From Physcia stellaris (lineage: Eukaryota > Ascomycota > Lecanoromycetes > Caliciales > Physciaceae), in NCBI GenBank assembly GCA_018902385.1, contig JABSSW010000059.1:62001-126000 (forward strand): DNA of 64,000 bases, given 5' to 3'. Under the pieces are notes generated by a model. That model saw only the letters and a program-made list of their open reading frames with translations, did not search any database and was not told the DNA's origin. The translations under genes and the position numbers were made by a program. Shown one piece after another: positions 49,191 to 60,612 of this stretch; position 1 is the stretch's first letter, and each line of letters begins with the position of its first letter.

Positions 49191-49925
49191 TTGTGACGAC
49201 AACGCGTGTTTGTCGAACTTGTCGTCACATTCATTTCGAAATTCGACGAAAAAGTTGACGTATGATGTTGACAATATGAATAAATGAATAAACAAAAACG
49301 AAACATACGACATCGCTGAAATAATTGAAAGTTTTCGTCGAATTGAATCGTGATATTGCTTGTGTGAATAGAAAAATAAATTGAAAATAAGAAATTCAAC
49401 ATTGTTAAATATAAATCGATGAAATCGATCGACATGTTTCATGTTTTGAAATTTGTTTCATTTATTCATGCGAATCATCAAAAAGCAAATACAATTCAAA
49501 AAGATTCGAAAACAATAAAAAAATCATTTTGAAATTCATTTCTCATCGTACAATTTCTTTTTTTCTTTTTTTCGTCACAAAATTTGAAGTTTTGAAAAAG
49601 ACAACAATCACGACAACTAAATTCAATTGATACATTTATTTTTTGTTGTTATAATGCGTTTCAGCTTTCATGACGTAATAATTGAAAAAAAAAACGATAA
49701 TGAACATTTGTTCGCATCAATGAATCAAAAATCGCTAAATTTTCAAAATATTGAAATCAAGAACATTTAACTCGATGTCAAAAATCGTATAAAAAACGAA
49801 AATAAAATCGCGTCAAATGCGAAAACATGAAAAGAAATCGAAAAAGAAAATGCGAAATTGATGAAATGACGATTTTATCAATAAAATCGCTTATTTGAAA
49901 ATCGATGAACGTGAAAAATATAAAT
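49191..49925. repeat. 1.8-kb repeat array, unit 3 (internally deleted)
   Basis: Starts with GACGACAACGCGTGTTTGTC and CGACATGTTTCATGTTTTG like unit 2. It then jumps at about 49690 to the right-hand part of the unit (GAACATTTGTTCGCATCAAT; TCAATAAAATCG). About 1 kb of the unit is missing. Confidence 0.6.
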
Positions 49926-52900
49926 TGAACGATTGTTTTTGAAATGAAAAAATTATCAATAAACAACATTAACGAAAAACACGTTTCGATAAACATTCAA
50001 CGACGATTTTTTGTCATCACGCGTTCGAAAAGATTTATCATTCAAATTCGCGTTATTTTTTTCAATTTTCGAAACGATGTGTTTCTGAACAAAAACGTAA
50101 CATATTTTTGACGTGATCATCGATTGAAATTTATTTGTTTGATAAAATGTCGATTGTTTCGACAAAATCAAATTAATTCATTGTTTATTAAATTTTTCAT
50201 GATTGTCATCATCATGTTTCGCGAAAAAATTTGACAAAAAATAATCGTCGACTATTGATCGAATGAACGCATTCAACGAAACTTGAATATAAACGAAACG
50301 ATGTACAAAAAAATCAATGTTGTATTAAATATCGAGATTGCAATTTATATATTTGTTGACGACAAAATAAACAACGTTATCGTTAAAACAAAATTGCAAT
50401 CGATTTTCGATCGATTTATCGAACGATTCGAAAATGTTTTTCGTGACGTTTTTAAAACATGAATTGAAACGTGTTTTGTTTATTGAGCACAAAAATGTAA
50501 CAACAACAAAAAAAAAAAAAAACGTGATGATTTTTTTTCAGTTTTGAAATCACAAGAATTTTTTTTTCAATTCGATCAAGTCATTATTAATTGTAAACGT
50601 CGAAAGAAAATTATAAACATGAAATGCAAAATGCGAAAATTGATTAACATCGACATATCATTTGTTAACATAACGATGAACGATTTGAAGTTTGAATTAT
50701 TTATGAAAATGCTGAAAAAAAATTTGAAATTCGATTTCGTCACAGAGACTATTTACTACAAACTGAAAAACAGTAAAAAACAATGATGTAACTCGATTCG
50801 ATTTTGAAAAATCGTTTTGTTTGAAATGTATTGTTTGAATCTGATTCGCATTTTTTTTACGATTGATTTATTTAGCGAAAATACGATGCAAACTTTGAAT
50901 GACATTTGAAATCATTATTAATCACATTGTAATTTGCACAAAATTCATCAAAAGATTTTTCGAAACAAAAACAAATGCAAAAACGATCGTCATTGAATAT
51001 TCAATGTCGAACAAAAATTTTTTTGAAAAAAGAAATTTTCATGAGTCGTCGAATTCAAAAGAAAATTTTCAAAGAATTTGTCAACGTTAATTGTGACAGA
51101 AAAAGAATGACGCGAAACATCGTGACGACGAACAATCGAAAAAAACGCAAAACGATTTCTGATTGAAAATTTAATTACAATCGAAAATCGAATTGAATTG
51201 CGATCAATGATCAAGTCAAATTTAAATCAATTCGATTCGAATTTATATGTTAAAATTATTGATACAAATTCAATTTGAATCAAAACAATTCAAATCAATG
51301 CGTCAAAAATGTTGATGTCAATATTCAATTCATTTCGTAAAATTACACATTGTTATCAAACAAATCGATTCGACGCACAACATATTTCGCATAATTTTCG
51401 ACAATTTGTGTATTTTCAATCAAAAAAATGATCAGTTTTTGCAAAATCGTCATTATTTCATTCAGTGTTTGAAAATAGTGTTTCATTTTCTCGAGACGAT
51501 TTTTCATCGTTTCGACACGTTTTTGCAATTTTTTCATCGATCGATATTTCGATTTCACAACATTGAAATTTTCGACACGCGTTTTCAATATTTGCATTCG
51601 TCGTTTCAATCTTTTTAATTTTTTGAATTGTTGACACAGATTTTGAATTTCGTTGACATTAAAATGATCATTTCGATCGAAACGATGATGTACAAAAATG
51701 ATACGAAAAATAATGAAAAAAGAAAAATCGTTGTAATTTGAAATTTGCGATTTCGTTAAAATGAATCAATTTGACGTCACGTTTATCATTTATCATGACG
51801 AATGACAATCTTGATACGATATTTTGATTACAACGAATGTCATTAAAAAAATGAATCAAATGTAAAAAAAAAAAAAACGACATGTTATTCAAAACAGAAT
51901 TCACAACAATCAAAATCATAACAACGCGTGAAAAACACGTTATAACGATTAAAAAACAGAAATTTTTATTTGCGCGTTAAAATAATTTAATCGATGCAAT
52001 CGATTTTAACGATTTTTGACGATTAACGAAAAATTTCTGATCGTGATATTGTCATTAAAAACGCGAAATTTGAACATTTGTTTATCGTCTCGTTTTAAAA
52101 AAAATGAATTCGTTTTTTTTTTTTTTTTATTTTTTCTATCATACACGAACAGTTTATCATTTTTTGTTTTAAATTATTCAATAAAAAATTATCGAAATCA
52201 CACATCACGCGACATATTTTACGATATATTTTACATATTTTTTCGTCGTGTTTGATCAAACACAATTATGTTTTTTAATAATTTCATTGCAAAAAAGCGA
52301 AAAACGTCGTTTCAACTTAAAATTTTGACGCGTTCATTTCAACTGATACGTTGTATTTTATTGATTTGACAGAAAACAATATTGATAATTATTGATATTA
52401 CGCACAGAATCAAAGAATTTCAAACGAGATGAACACACGCGTCGACGAAAACAATCAAAACGTGAATTTTTTTTTTCAGTTTCGCGATACACAAACATTT
52501 AATCACGAATCAAAACGTTATTTTTTTATTTTTCGTCGCAAACGATCATTAGAAATCGCACAAAACACGCGATATCAAATTCACGAAATCGACGAAAATT
52601 TGATATCGTTTCGCAAAATCAAACGCGTAATGAATAAATTAATTGACAATGTTACGAATATCAAACTAATATCGCTATACAGAATGAAAATGATAGCATC
52701 ATTCAAATATCATTTTCATCGCGAAATCAGAAAAAAAAACAAATGTTCGTGAACGCAACACGTGATATTTTTGCAATTTTCGAAAAACGATTTCGATTTT
52801 CACATATCAATGAACATGTTCGCGCGAATTTCGACGTCAACGAATTTGTCGACGAATTCGAAAATCATAATAAAAAACAATATTTTTGAAACAATCTAAA

Positions 52901-55900
52901 TCGTCGTGTTTGAACGAAACACAAATCGATTTCAATTCATCGCGCGATGTTAATCAAAACATTGAATTATTTAGTGATTATGATGATGTCGAACAATGCA
53001 TCGATTTGAATAACATTTTGATCAAAACATAACTCGAACGTTTTTAACGAATTTATAAATCGAATCTGAATTCATTGCTCGAAAAAAATAAAATGACACA
53101 AAAATCGTGTCGTGAAAATTGACGCGATTTCAATCGAATTTGAAATTCGTTAAATTCGATTTAAATTTTCGTTACGAAATACAATTATTAACGAACAACA
53201 AATTTTACGACAATATTGAATCGCACAAATTTCATATCATAACAAAAATCAAAAATTTTGTTTTGATTCATTATGATTTCAATATTGTGAAAAATTCACA
53301 CGAATTGACAATTGAATTTTTTCACGAACACGTTTTCAAAAATTGAAATTGACAAAATTTTGTCGTGAAAACACATATTTTCATTGTCAAAATTTGACGT
53401 TATTTTGAGATTTTAATCATCGTTTTTTGTTACGAATATTATTGTTCACGCGATATTCGATATATATTATCGTAAATCGAATAAAGATTTGACAAATCAA
53501 TCAATCAACAAAAATCTATTCATTTTTTTTCGTTCAAGATTAATGTGTTTCATTTTCATCATGATTCACTGTGCAATATTCGAATACTCGTCTGAGAATA
53601 TTCGAAATAAAATGTCATTTGAAAACATCAAACAGAAAAATACGATTACATCATTTTTGAAAAATTCTGTTAATCACGAAATAAACAATTTTGATCGATA
53701 CATGATGATATGAAAAAAACTGAAATCAAAAATGCAAAACGAATTGACGATTTATTTTCGCAAAACGATACACAATCGAATCAAATTGAAAAATAATGAA
53801 AATGATACGTCGACAGCAATATCGAACAAACATAAATACATTTTGAAATTTTTGACAATTTTGAATCAATTCAGACAAATCACAAAATTTCATTTCAAAA
53901 ATTCAATTCGATCGATGTCGAGTCAATTGTTTCGTGATTCGATTCGAAAATTTGTGTCATTTCAAAATCGCATTTCGTTTATTTCAAATTTGAAATTGAA
54001 CAATAATGTCATCAACGATTTTGTTTCGATTGAATCGAAAAAAACAATTTTTTTAATTTCATCGTTTTTTTGTTTTTTTTCGTCGATTGATAAAAAAAAC
54101 GACACACAAACGACAACATTTAAATCAAATGTCGAAACGATCGATGACGATGTTGCTGTGAAAAAAACGATAAAAAACGTGATAAATTTGTCGAAAACGT
54201 AAATATTCAAATCTTGATTAATTTTCAACACAGACGAAAATGTCGAACGATAAATTGCAAATGTCGAATAAAACGATGTATGAAAACGAAAAGACGTTCG
54301 ATATCACAATGAACGATCAATTTTTCGCGTTGTTCATTTGCGCGAATTACGTTGATTTTCGAAAATCGTTTTGTTTGAAAAATTCGTCGATGATATGATA
54401 CAAAACTGATGATAATAATAATCAAAACAAATGCATTCGAAATCAAAAAAATTTTCGACAATTTAAAAAATATTTGACAAAACATCAATGACGTGCGAAA
54501 ACAACGATTGAAAAATTGAATGTAAATCGTAATCAATTTTCACAAAGATTCTGATGAATTAATTAACACGTTCGTGAAAAAAAAAAAAAATAATGTCGAA
54601 TTACATGAAAAAAAATGAAAATGTTTGAAATAATTAGAAAACAATCGTCAATCGATTCAAACGAATTAATGTTGATTATACGTTTATGATATACGATGTT
54701 ATTTGATTTATTCAATGTCGACGACAATTCATATTGTTGTATATAATTATAATGTGAAAAATCGAATTGATTTTGATGTCATGATCACGTGAACAATGTT
54801 GAATTTCACGAATATTTCGAATGATTCGTGATTTCGAAACAACAATGACAAATGAATACAACAAATGAATTCAAAAAATTTGCAACAACAAAATACTTGA
54901 ATTAAACATAAAACGTAAACAAGACAAAATGAACGCGATTTTCAAATCAAACGAAAAACACAATACGTCAATTTTGTCATTAATCAAAAAATACATCATG
55001 ATTTTGCGAACATTTCATCATAATTTTTGATAATTCATAATATGTTCGAAATCAATGTATGCGTAATTTCGAATGTCACAAAACGAAATTTGTGAATTTT
55101 CGATTTCACGATTCGAAATCAATTCGCAATTTTTCATGAAAAATAAACTTTTTCTCGACGTCGTCAATTTTCGTCGCAAGATTTTTTTTTCGTTTGAACA
55201 TTTCGAAAATCAAATCGAAAATCTCGACGATTTCGACGTTCACGACGATTTCGAATTTATCGACGTAAACGATAACGACGTATTCGATCAATTTCAAATT
55301 CGACGATCACGTTCGAAAACGACAAAAATTCAAAATTTGAAAAAATATTATGTTGATTTTCGTCGTCAATTGAAAATCAAAAAAATGAAAAAACAATTGA
55401 ACATCAATTTCGTTATTCAACGTATGTTGTTTTTTTTTTCACATTTTTTTATTTTTTTGCTCGTCGTGTTTTTTGCGTTCGATTTTCAAAATTTTTATTT
55501 TCAAAACGTGTTTTTTACGCACGATTTGATCAATTCATATTTTGATTCATCGAATTTTTGAGTTTTCATCTTTGCGTTCACGACGAAAACTCGCACGAAT
55601 TTCTTGTTGAACAACAATTTCGAATATTCGAAAATTGAAAGAAAATATTTCAACGTGTCGTTGCGTCTGCTCAAAAACGTGTACAACGACACGTTGAAAT
55701 TCAAAAATTTTTCGAAATTTTTTTTTTTTTGATTAGCGTTCAATGTTTTTGTCGATTTTCGTGCAAAAATTTTCAAAAATTTTTCATTTTTGTTGACGTC
55801 ATTGAAAATGTATTGCAACATCGTGTTCGATTTCGCTCATTCGAACATGCGATACGAATTGATTTACGTCATGAATCAATATCGTGTTCGCATTTTGAAA

Positions 55901-56022
55901 ACATATTTTTACAAAACGTGATCATCGATTCTGATTTGACATGAAAAAATTTAATTCGAATCATACGCATTGATCAAAATATCGCAATCAATTGAATTAT
56001 CAAACACAATATTATCGAATGA

Positions 56023-56265
56023 ATGTTTAAAAATATCGTCATTATCGAATTTAATCAAAAATCGACGAATTCGCAATCGTTTTTCATTTCACGCACGATC
56101 AAAAAGAAATTCGATCGTTTGACAATCAATAACGAAATTTGTCACGCGTTCAATAACAACAATCGTTGCGAATTTGAATTTTGCAAAGGAAAATATATTT
56201 GCATCAAATGTCAACAATCAAATCATAACAAATTCGAATATTTCGATATCAAAATCGTCAAATGA
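56023..56265 (+). pseudogene. retroelement zinc-knuckle relic
   Basis: A frame with CHAFNNNNRCEFEFC followed by CIKCQQSNHNKFE. The Cys/His spacing matches the zinc-binding segment found upstream of the reverse transcriptase in fungal tyrosine-recombinase retroelements. The flanking protein is a string of N, K, I and F, as expected after heavy C-to-T mutation. It is the left-most recognisable part of the relic that continues at 57.1 and 60.6 kb. Confidence 0.55.
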
Positions 56266-57115
56266 TTGATCGATGCGTTTTCTTTTGACTTTTTCTTTTT
56301 TTCTTTTTTTTTTATTTTTCAAAATGATCATGTCGACGTCAATCGAATGATCGTCGAAAAACTTTTATATGACGTCGTTTTCGACAATTTTTTCGATTTC
56401 GAAATCAAAATGTCATTGAAAATCAAAACATGAAAATTTTATTTGTTAAAACATTTCGATCAACATTTTGTTTCGAAATTGCTTCGACATCATTAAGCGA
56501 AACGCGAACGTCGAATATATCGAAAATAAAAAATTTTTCGTTTTTATTAATCATCGTTCGATCAACGAAATTTCAAATATATTCATTGTCGATTTCAACA
56601 AACAGCGAGTTGTTCAACGAATGTCAAAAATGTTTTTTTTTTCTTTTCACATTACATTTGTTTATTTTTAGATTTGATATTCAAGCACGACGACGAATAA
56701 AAACGTATTCACGATTTTTCGTATTCGAAAAACGATTCAATCAATGAAAACATTATTGAAAATGCAAAAATTTTGAAATACGTAACGTTCGATGAAATCA
56801 TTGCGATATTCATATTTCAAAAACGTGATGTTGTTATGTTCAAAAAAAATTTTGTCAATACATTCAGACACGTTTCGATGATTTTTTTGAATCGTTGATT
56901 ATTCGATTTCGAATGAATGAAAATGTATTATATGAAATTGTTTTTATCGTTCGATTTACGTATTGTCTTCTTTTTATTCGATTTATTTGTTAAGACGTTG
57001 CATTGAATCTTGATCGAAATTTGCGAATTTTGCATAATTTTTCATTATTTGAACGACTTTTTGATCATCATGAAGTTTTTCACGAATTCGAAATCATTCA
57101 AGAAAATATGACAAC

Positions 57116-57451
57116 ATGTTTGTCAAAATTTCGATTTCGAAACAAACGAAAAAAAAAAAATCTGACACAAAATTCGAATTTCTTGACATCGAACTCGACA
57201 ACGAAACTATAAAAATCAAATTTTTTTCAACAAAGTTGACGAAAACAGTAAAATTTGTCAACGAAATTTTCATCAAAAAGTTTTTCACGTATCGCGAAAT
57301 CGATTTTTTCGTGAATTTTTTGTTTTTTTGCACGAAAATCGTCGTTTCGAAACGTTTTTTTTTCATTTCACTTTATATCGTTCGAAATCGAATTCGAAAC
57401 GTCAACAGATTTTGCAAAATCATCGAAATAATACGTTTGAATTTGCAATGA
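57116..57451 (+). pseudogene. reverse-transcriptase C-terminal relic (DIRS-like)
   Basis: The frame contains FEFLDIELDNETIKIKF, then LTKTVKFVNEIF, TYREIDFFVNFLFFCTKIV and SKRFFFISLY. This follows the pattern 'FLGIELDT....L..LR.L..L.G.L.F..KVV..GR.FLR.LYD', the palm/thumb end of DIRS/Ngaro-type reverse transcriptases. The upstream part (about 56.4-57.1 kb) is broken into several frames. The next part of the element is interrupted by the LTR insertion at 57925. Confidence 0.6.
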
Positions 57452-57924
57452 TGACAAACGTTTTTATTTCAATGAAACGACGTGAAGATTTTGCGAACGA
57501 TTTCGTATCGATTTTCGAATCACATTTGAACAAATGTTTCAGACAATTGAAACATAAAAAATTTTTGATTTCGAAATCGTCAAAACAAATTTTTCGAAAA
57601 ATTCAATTTACGATATTCAATTCGTTATCGTAATCGCACGTTCGATATTCAAATCAAAAAAATGCGAATTGTGTTGAAAATTTTGCGTTAATAATTATTT
57701 CATTTCGAAAACAACAAAATCATTATTCATTGCGATAATTAAATCGTTTGTTTTGAATTTATCAAAAACACGATACACGATTTAACAATGACGTCGTTTC
57801 GAAACGTCGTCATGTTGTTTGTTTTTCACGATATCATCGTCGAAATGAAATGATTAAATTCGAAATTCAATTATTTGATTGATTTATTTTCACGTGATGA
57901 ACACGATAAAATCGTTGACGAGTA

Positions 57925-58108
57925 TGTAAGGTGTCATGCAATGATATGGATAAACAACAGGATTCTAGACTGCAGAACTAACTATGAGGGCCTGACAGAT
58001 CATATGTAGATGATTTGGTCATAGCCGGGATCCGGGCCAGGATCCCGATGTGATAAGATAAGGATCCAAACATCTACCAGGATCCAAACACATAGTACGC
58101 TCGTCACA
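57925..58108 (-). repeat. 3' LTR (element sense), mutated copy
   Basis: Differs from the other LTR by ten transitions. In every case this copy has the T (or A) and the site in the other LTR is CpC (or GpG). No other change seen. Confidence 0.9.
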
Positions 58109-58128
58109 TTACCCCCCGTTCTCTCCCA
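58109..58128 (-). other. polypurine tract of the LTR element
   Basis: Directly adjacent to the 3' LTR on the minus strand: GGGAGAGAACGGGGGGTAA. This is the expected site for plus-strand priming and fixes the element's orientation. Confidence 0.7.
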
Positions 58129-58145
58129 GCTTCGCTCCGAAGCGA

Positions 58146-59777
58146 CTAACCATCTCTCCCTCCTCTCATCGGCCGGCGATTCGAGGGGTATCGTTGGCTA
58201 GAACGTGGGTAGTTGAACAGGCCATTGCGAAAGCTGAAATGACCGAAGCAGATGCAACAAACGTGATCTGGGGTCCGAGATCGAAAGGATGGCGGAGATG
58301 TAGACGGAGACGCAGGCGGAGACGTAGACCGAGACCATGCGAATGAGAACCTTGACTGCAGGAATGAGGACCTTGACTGCAGCGAGGTGTAGGAGATGCC
58401 TGACTTTTTGTATGGTGAAATGGCCGATTTCTCTGGCAGAGCAGGACGGATCGTTTCCGCAGGCGTAGGCTGCTGAAAACTCTTCGGATTCGAGCTTTTC
58501 AGACCCTGACTAATCGGTGCCTTCTGATTGGCTGCAGGCAGGAAGTAGGCGGTGATGCGAGACTGATAGAGAGTGCCAGGGCTTCGTGGAGAAGGACGGC
58601 GCTTTTGGTGCGAATGTAGGCCAAATGGCCTAGGCTTCCCACGAAACATGCGGATCAGGTCATCGATAGTGAGATAAGGTTTCTGGTGTTTTAGTACAGG
58701 TGTTCGAGGAGGTGAAGCCGAAGGTGTAAGTGAAGCTGGTAGTTTCTCCATCGATTCTGGTGTGGTTCTATGTGTCGCAATCGGGAGACTCGAACACTTC
58801 GGTGATACTGGTTCAGATATCGATGCAGGCCATGATATCGGCTTTGATGTTGCAGGGGAGGTCGGTGGAGCAAGCGGGCAATTGAATGCTGCAATTTCGG
58901 CGCGCTTTGGTGTAAAACCTCGTGTGGCTAGCATCGCTGCTATCTCCGCTTGCTTTGGTGTAATATTGGGTGTCGCAATAGGGAGATGCGAACACTTTGG
59001 TGATATCGATGCAGGGTAGGATATCGGCTTTGGTGTTGCAGGGGGGGTCGGTGGAGCAAGCGGAGCAGGCGGGCAAACTGCTGGCTTCTCCTTGGTTTTG
59101 TACATAGATTCTGGTGTAGGGGATCGGAGATTCGAGTTGGTATTCGATTTCTGAGTATGCTGCTCGCGGATATGCTCGTGAAGCTTGTTCTTGGAGTTGA
59201 AGCCTTGCTCGCAATGCTTGCAGACGGCCCTGGAGCAAGCGTTCTCTTGCTTGGTATGCTCCAGAAGTCGACTTAATGAGGAGAATTGGGCGGAGCATTC
59301 GACGCACGAGTGATACTGAGGCGGAGGATGTGAAGCAGGTGTAGTAGATGACTGATTTGGTGTTTTCGGTGCGGGTTCAAGCGAGGTAGTAGGAAATGCA
59401 CATGCTAGGCCGCGGCCGAAGTCCTGTATGGTGGTGAAACTTGACTGACTATTGAACCATACGAAAGCTGGTCCTCGAAGGCATTTGGGTAACAGAGCGA
59501 GCACATCTGACTTCCGATATTGGTGTTGACTTTGCTGGCGCTCAAGGTGTTGCAGAAAGCCTGTTACTTGACTATATAGATCGAACTCCTGGATATCACA
59601 TATGAGTGTTGGATCGAATATACCGATATCACGGGGTGTTGGTATAGGTCTTGCAGCTTCGATAGCCTCTCTTTGAGCTCGTCGTTGACGTAGAACTTGC
59701 AGCCGTTGTTTGGCTTTCAGGATTTCGGCTTTCGCGATCTCGGGGTCTGCTCGCTTCTGAACTTCTGGACAATGCAT
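58146..59777 (-). CDS. Gag-like protein with C2H2 zinc fingers
   Basis: 543 residues from the ATG at 59777 (MHCPEVQKRADPE). An N-terminal helical, basic part (KAKQRLQVLRQRRAQREA) precedes a Gag-like core (FDPTLICDIQEFDLYSQVTG, LPKCLRGPAFVWFNSQ, with the conserved A..W pattern of retroelement capsid-like domains). Two C2H2-type fingers follow (CVECSAQFSSLSRLLEH and CKHCEQGFNSKNKLHEHIREQH), replacing the usual CCHC knuckle. The remainder is long, proline/serine/threonine-rich and probably disordered, with an internal duplication (TPKQAEIAAM / TPKRAEIAAF; LPIATPN / LPIATHR). The C-terminus has CCICFGHFSFRNGLF, a possible third finger. The frame is intact, so it could still be expressed. Similar genes in fungal genomes are often annotated as C2H2 proteins. 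Confidence 0.8.
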   Translation of the reverse strand: MHCPEVQKRADPEIAKAEILKAKQRLQVLRQRRAQREAIEAARPIPTPRDIGIFDPTLICDIQEFDLYSQVTGFLQHLERQQSQHQYRKSDVLALLPKCLRGPAFVWFNSQSSFTTIQDFGRGLACAFPTTSLEPAPKTPNQSSTTPASHPPPQYHSCVECSAQFSSLSRLLEHTKQENACSRAVCKHCEQGFNSKNKLHEHIREQHTQKSNTNSNLRSPTPESMYKTKEKPAVCPPAPLAPPTPPATPKPISYPASISPKCSHLPIATPNITPKQAEIAAMLATRGFTPKRAEIAAFNCPLAPPTSPATSKPISWPASISEPVSPKCSSLPIATHRTTPESMEKLPASLTPSASPPRTPVLKHQKPYLTIDDLIRMFRGKPRPFGLHSHQKRRPSPRSPGTLYQSRITAYFLPAANQKAPISQGLKSSNPKSFQQPTPAETIRPALPEKSAISPYKKSGISYTSLQSRSSFLQSRFSFAWSRSTSPPASPSTSPPSFRSRTPDHVCCICFGHFSFRNGLFNYPRSSQRYPSNRRPMRGGRDG

Positions 59778-60183
59778 CGTTCGTATCGCAAAGGTTGGAG
59801 AAGACGGCCGATTTGCTAGGAAATAGGTAAGGATTTCGAAAGGTTCTCGAAGCAGGTAGGTGGTTCGAGTGCTGAGTTATCGTGACGGTTCTGAGGTCTG
59901 GTATGAGGTTTCGGAATCCACTTTCTGAAGGTGAGGGGGGTGTGAATGCTTATTTAATCTCGCGTATCACAAACGAGCGATAGGTAGGTTGTTGTATTGG
60001 TCTGAGTAGGCGTGTAGGAGGGAGGAATCGAGATTCGTTGGTGGCCCAGATATCTGGTCCTGGTCGACGAAGCTCTGCTGCGAAATGGAGTCCGCAGTGC
60101 TCGGTCCAACTGCCTGCCTTCAGGCTATGGTTGAGGCATGTACGAAGACATACCCCGATGGGTTTGGTAAGAGTCTAGAATAA

Positions 60184-60367
60184 TGTAAGGTGCCATGCAA
60201 TGATATGGGTAAACAACAGGATTCTAGACTGCAGAACTAACTATGGGGGCCTGGCAGGTCATATGTAGGTGGTTTGGTCATAGCCGGGATCCGGGCCAGG
60301 ATCCCGGTGTGATAAGATAAGGGTCCAAACACCTACCAGGATCCAAACACATAGTACGCTCGTCACA
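60184..60367 (-). repeat. 5' LTR (element sense), less mutated copy
   Basis: Retains C or G at all ten sites that differ from the other LTR. Followed by the right copy of the target duplication GAGTA. Confidence 0.9.
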
Positions 60368-60612
60368 GAGTATTCACAATTGCAAACTCGTCATGATCAA
60401 TTTTCGAATTAAATTTTGCATTCAGCGACGATGTTTCAAAATATTGATACGTTCAAATCTCGTTGAACAAAATGACAACACGTTTTTTGTGATGAGATTT
60501 GATTTCGAACATTCGCAAAACATACAATTTCGCAATCAAATCATACGTGAAATTTTGCGCATTTGATGACATTCAAACATTTTTTTTTTTCATTTTCGTT
60601 ATCGACGATTGA

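Larger units (their letters stand above)
36850..57924. repeat. AT-rich, RIP-like mutated repeat block (left part)
   Basis: About 21 kb with very high A+T. C is present almost only before A or G, and G almost only after T or C. In bases 55081-55260 I count 32 C: none followed by C, three by T, about nine by A and about twenty by G. Many open frames of 60-160 codons exist, but they encode N/K/I/F/R-rich peptides without motifs and I do not call them genes. Recognisable contents are annotated separately: a tandem pair, an array of about 1.8 kb units, a possible A1 terminal repeat and retroelement relics. Confidence 0.85.
57925..60367 (-). mobile_element. gag-only LTR retroelement with 5-bp target-site duplication
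   Basis: 184-bp direct repeats at 57925-58108 and 60184-60367 start TGTAAGGTG and end CGTCACA (TG...CA). GAGTA flanks both sides (57920-57924 and 60368-60372), a clean 5-bp target-site duplication. Read on the minus strand, a purine tract (GGAGAGAACGGGGGG) lies just before the 3' LTR (58109-58127), so the 5' LTR is the right one. The 2.07-kb interior has one large gene (gag-like) and no protease, reverse transcriptase or integrase. The element is therefore non-autonomous. I could not find a clear tRNA primer site after the 5' LTR. Normal base composition inside AT-rich DNA shows a recent insertion. Confidence 0.9.

Noticed and set aside
45595-49925. Centromere or CRISPR-like array
   Set aside because: Only three units of about 1.8 kb with coding-like remnants, no short regularly spaced repeats. 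It fits degraded transposon copies better, though a centromeric position cannot be excluded from one window.
37229-57633. Dozens of 60-160 codon frames in the AT-rich block
   Set aside because: Peptides dominated by N, K, I, F, R and D, with no motifs apart from the retroelement relics noted. Absence of C-to-T stops at CAA/CAG explains why the frames stay open.
57925-60367. Host C2H2 zinc-finger transcription factor gene
   Set aside because: The frame lies between two LTRs with a target-site duplication and polypurine tract, so a Gag role is the better reading.
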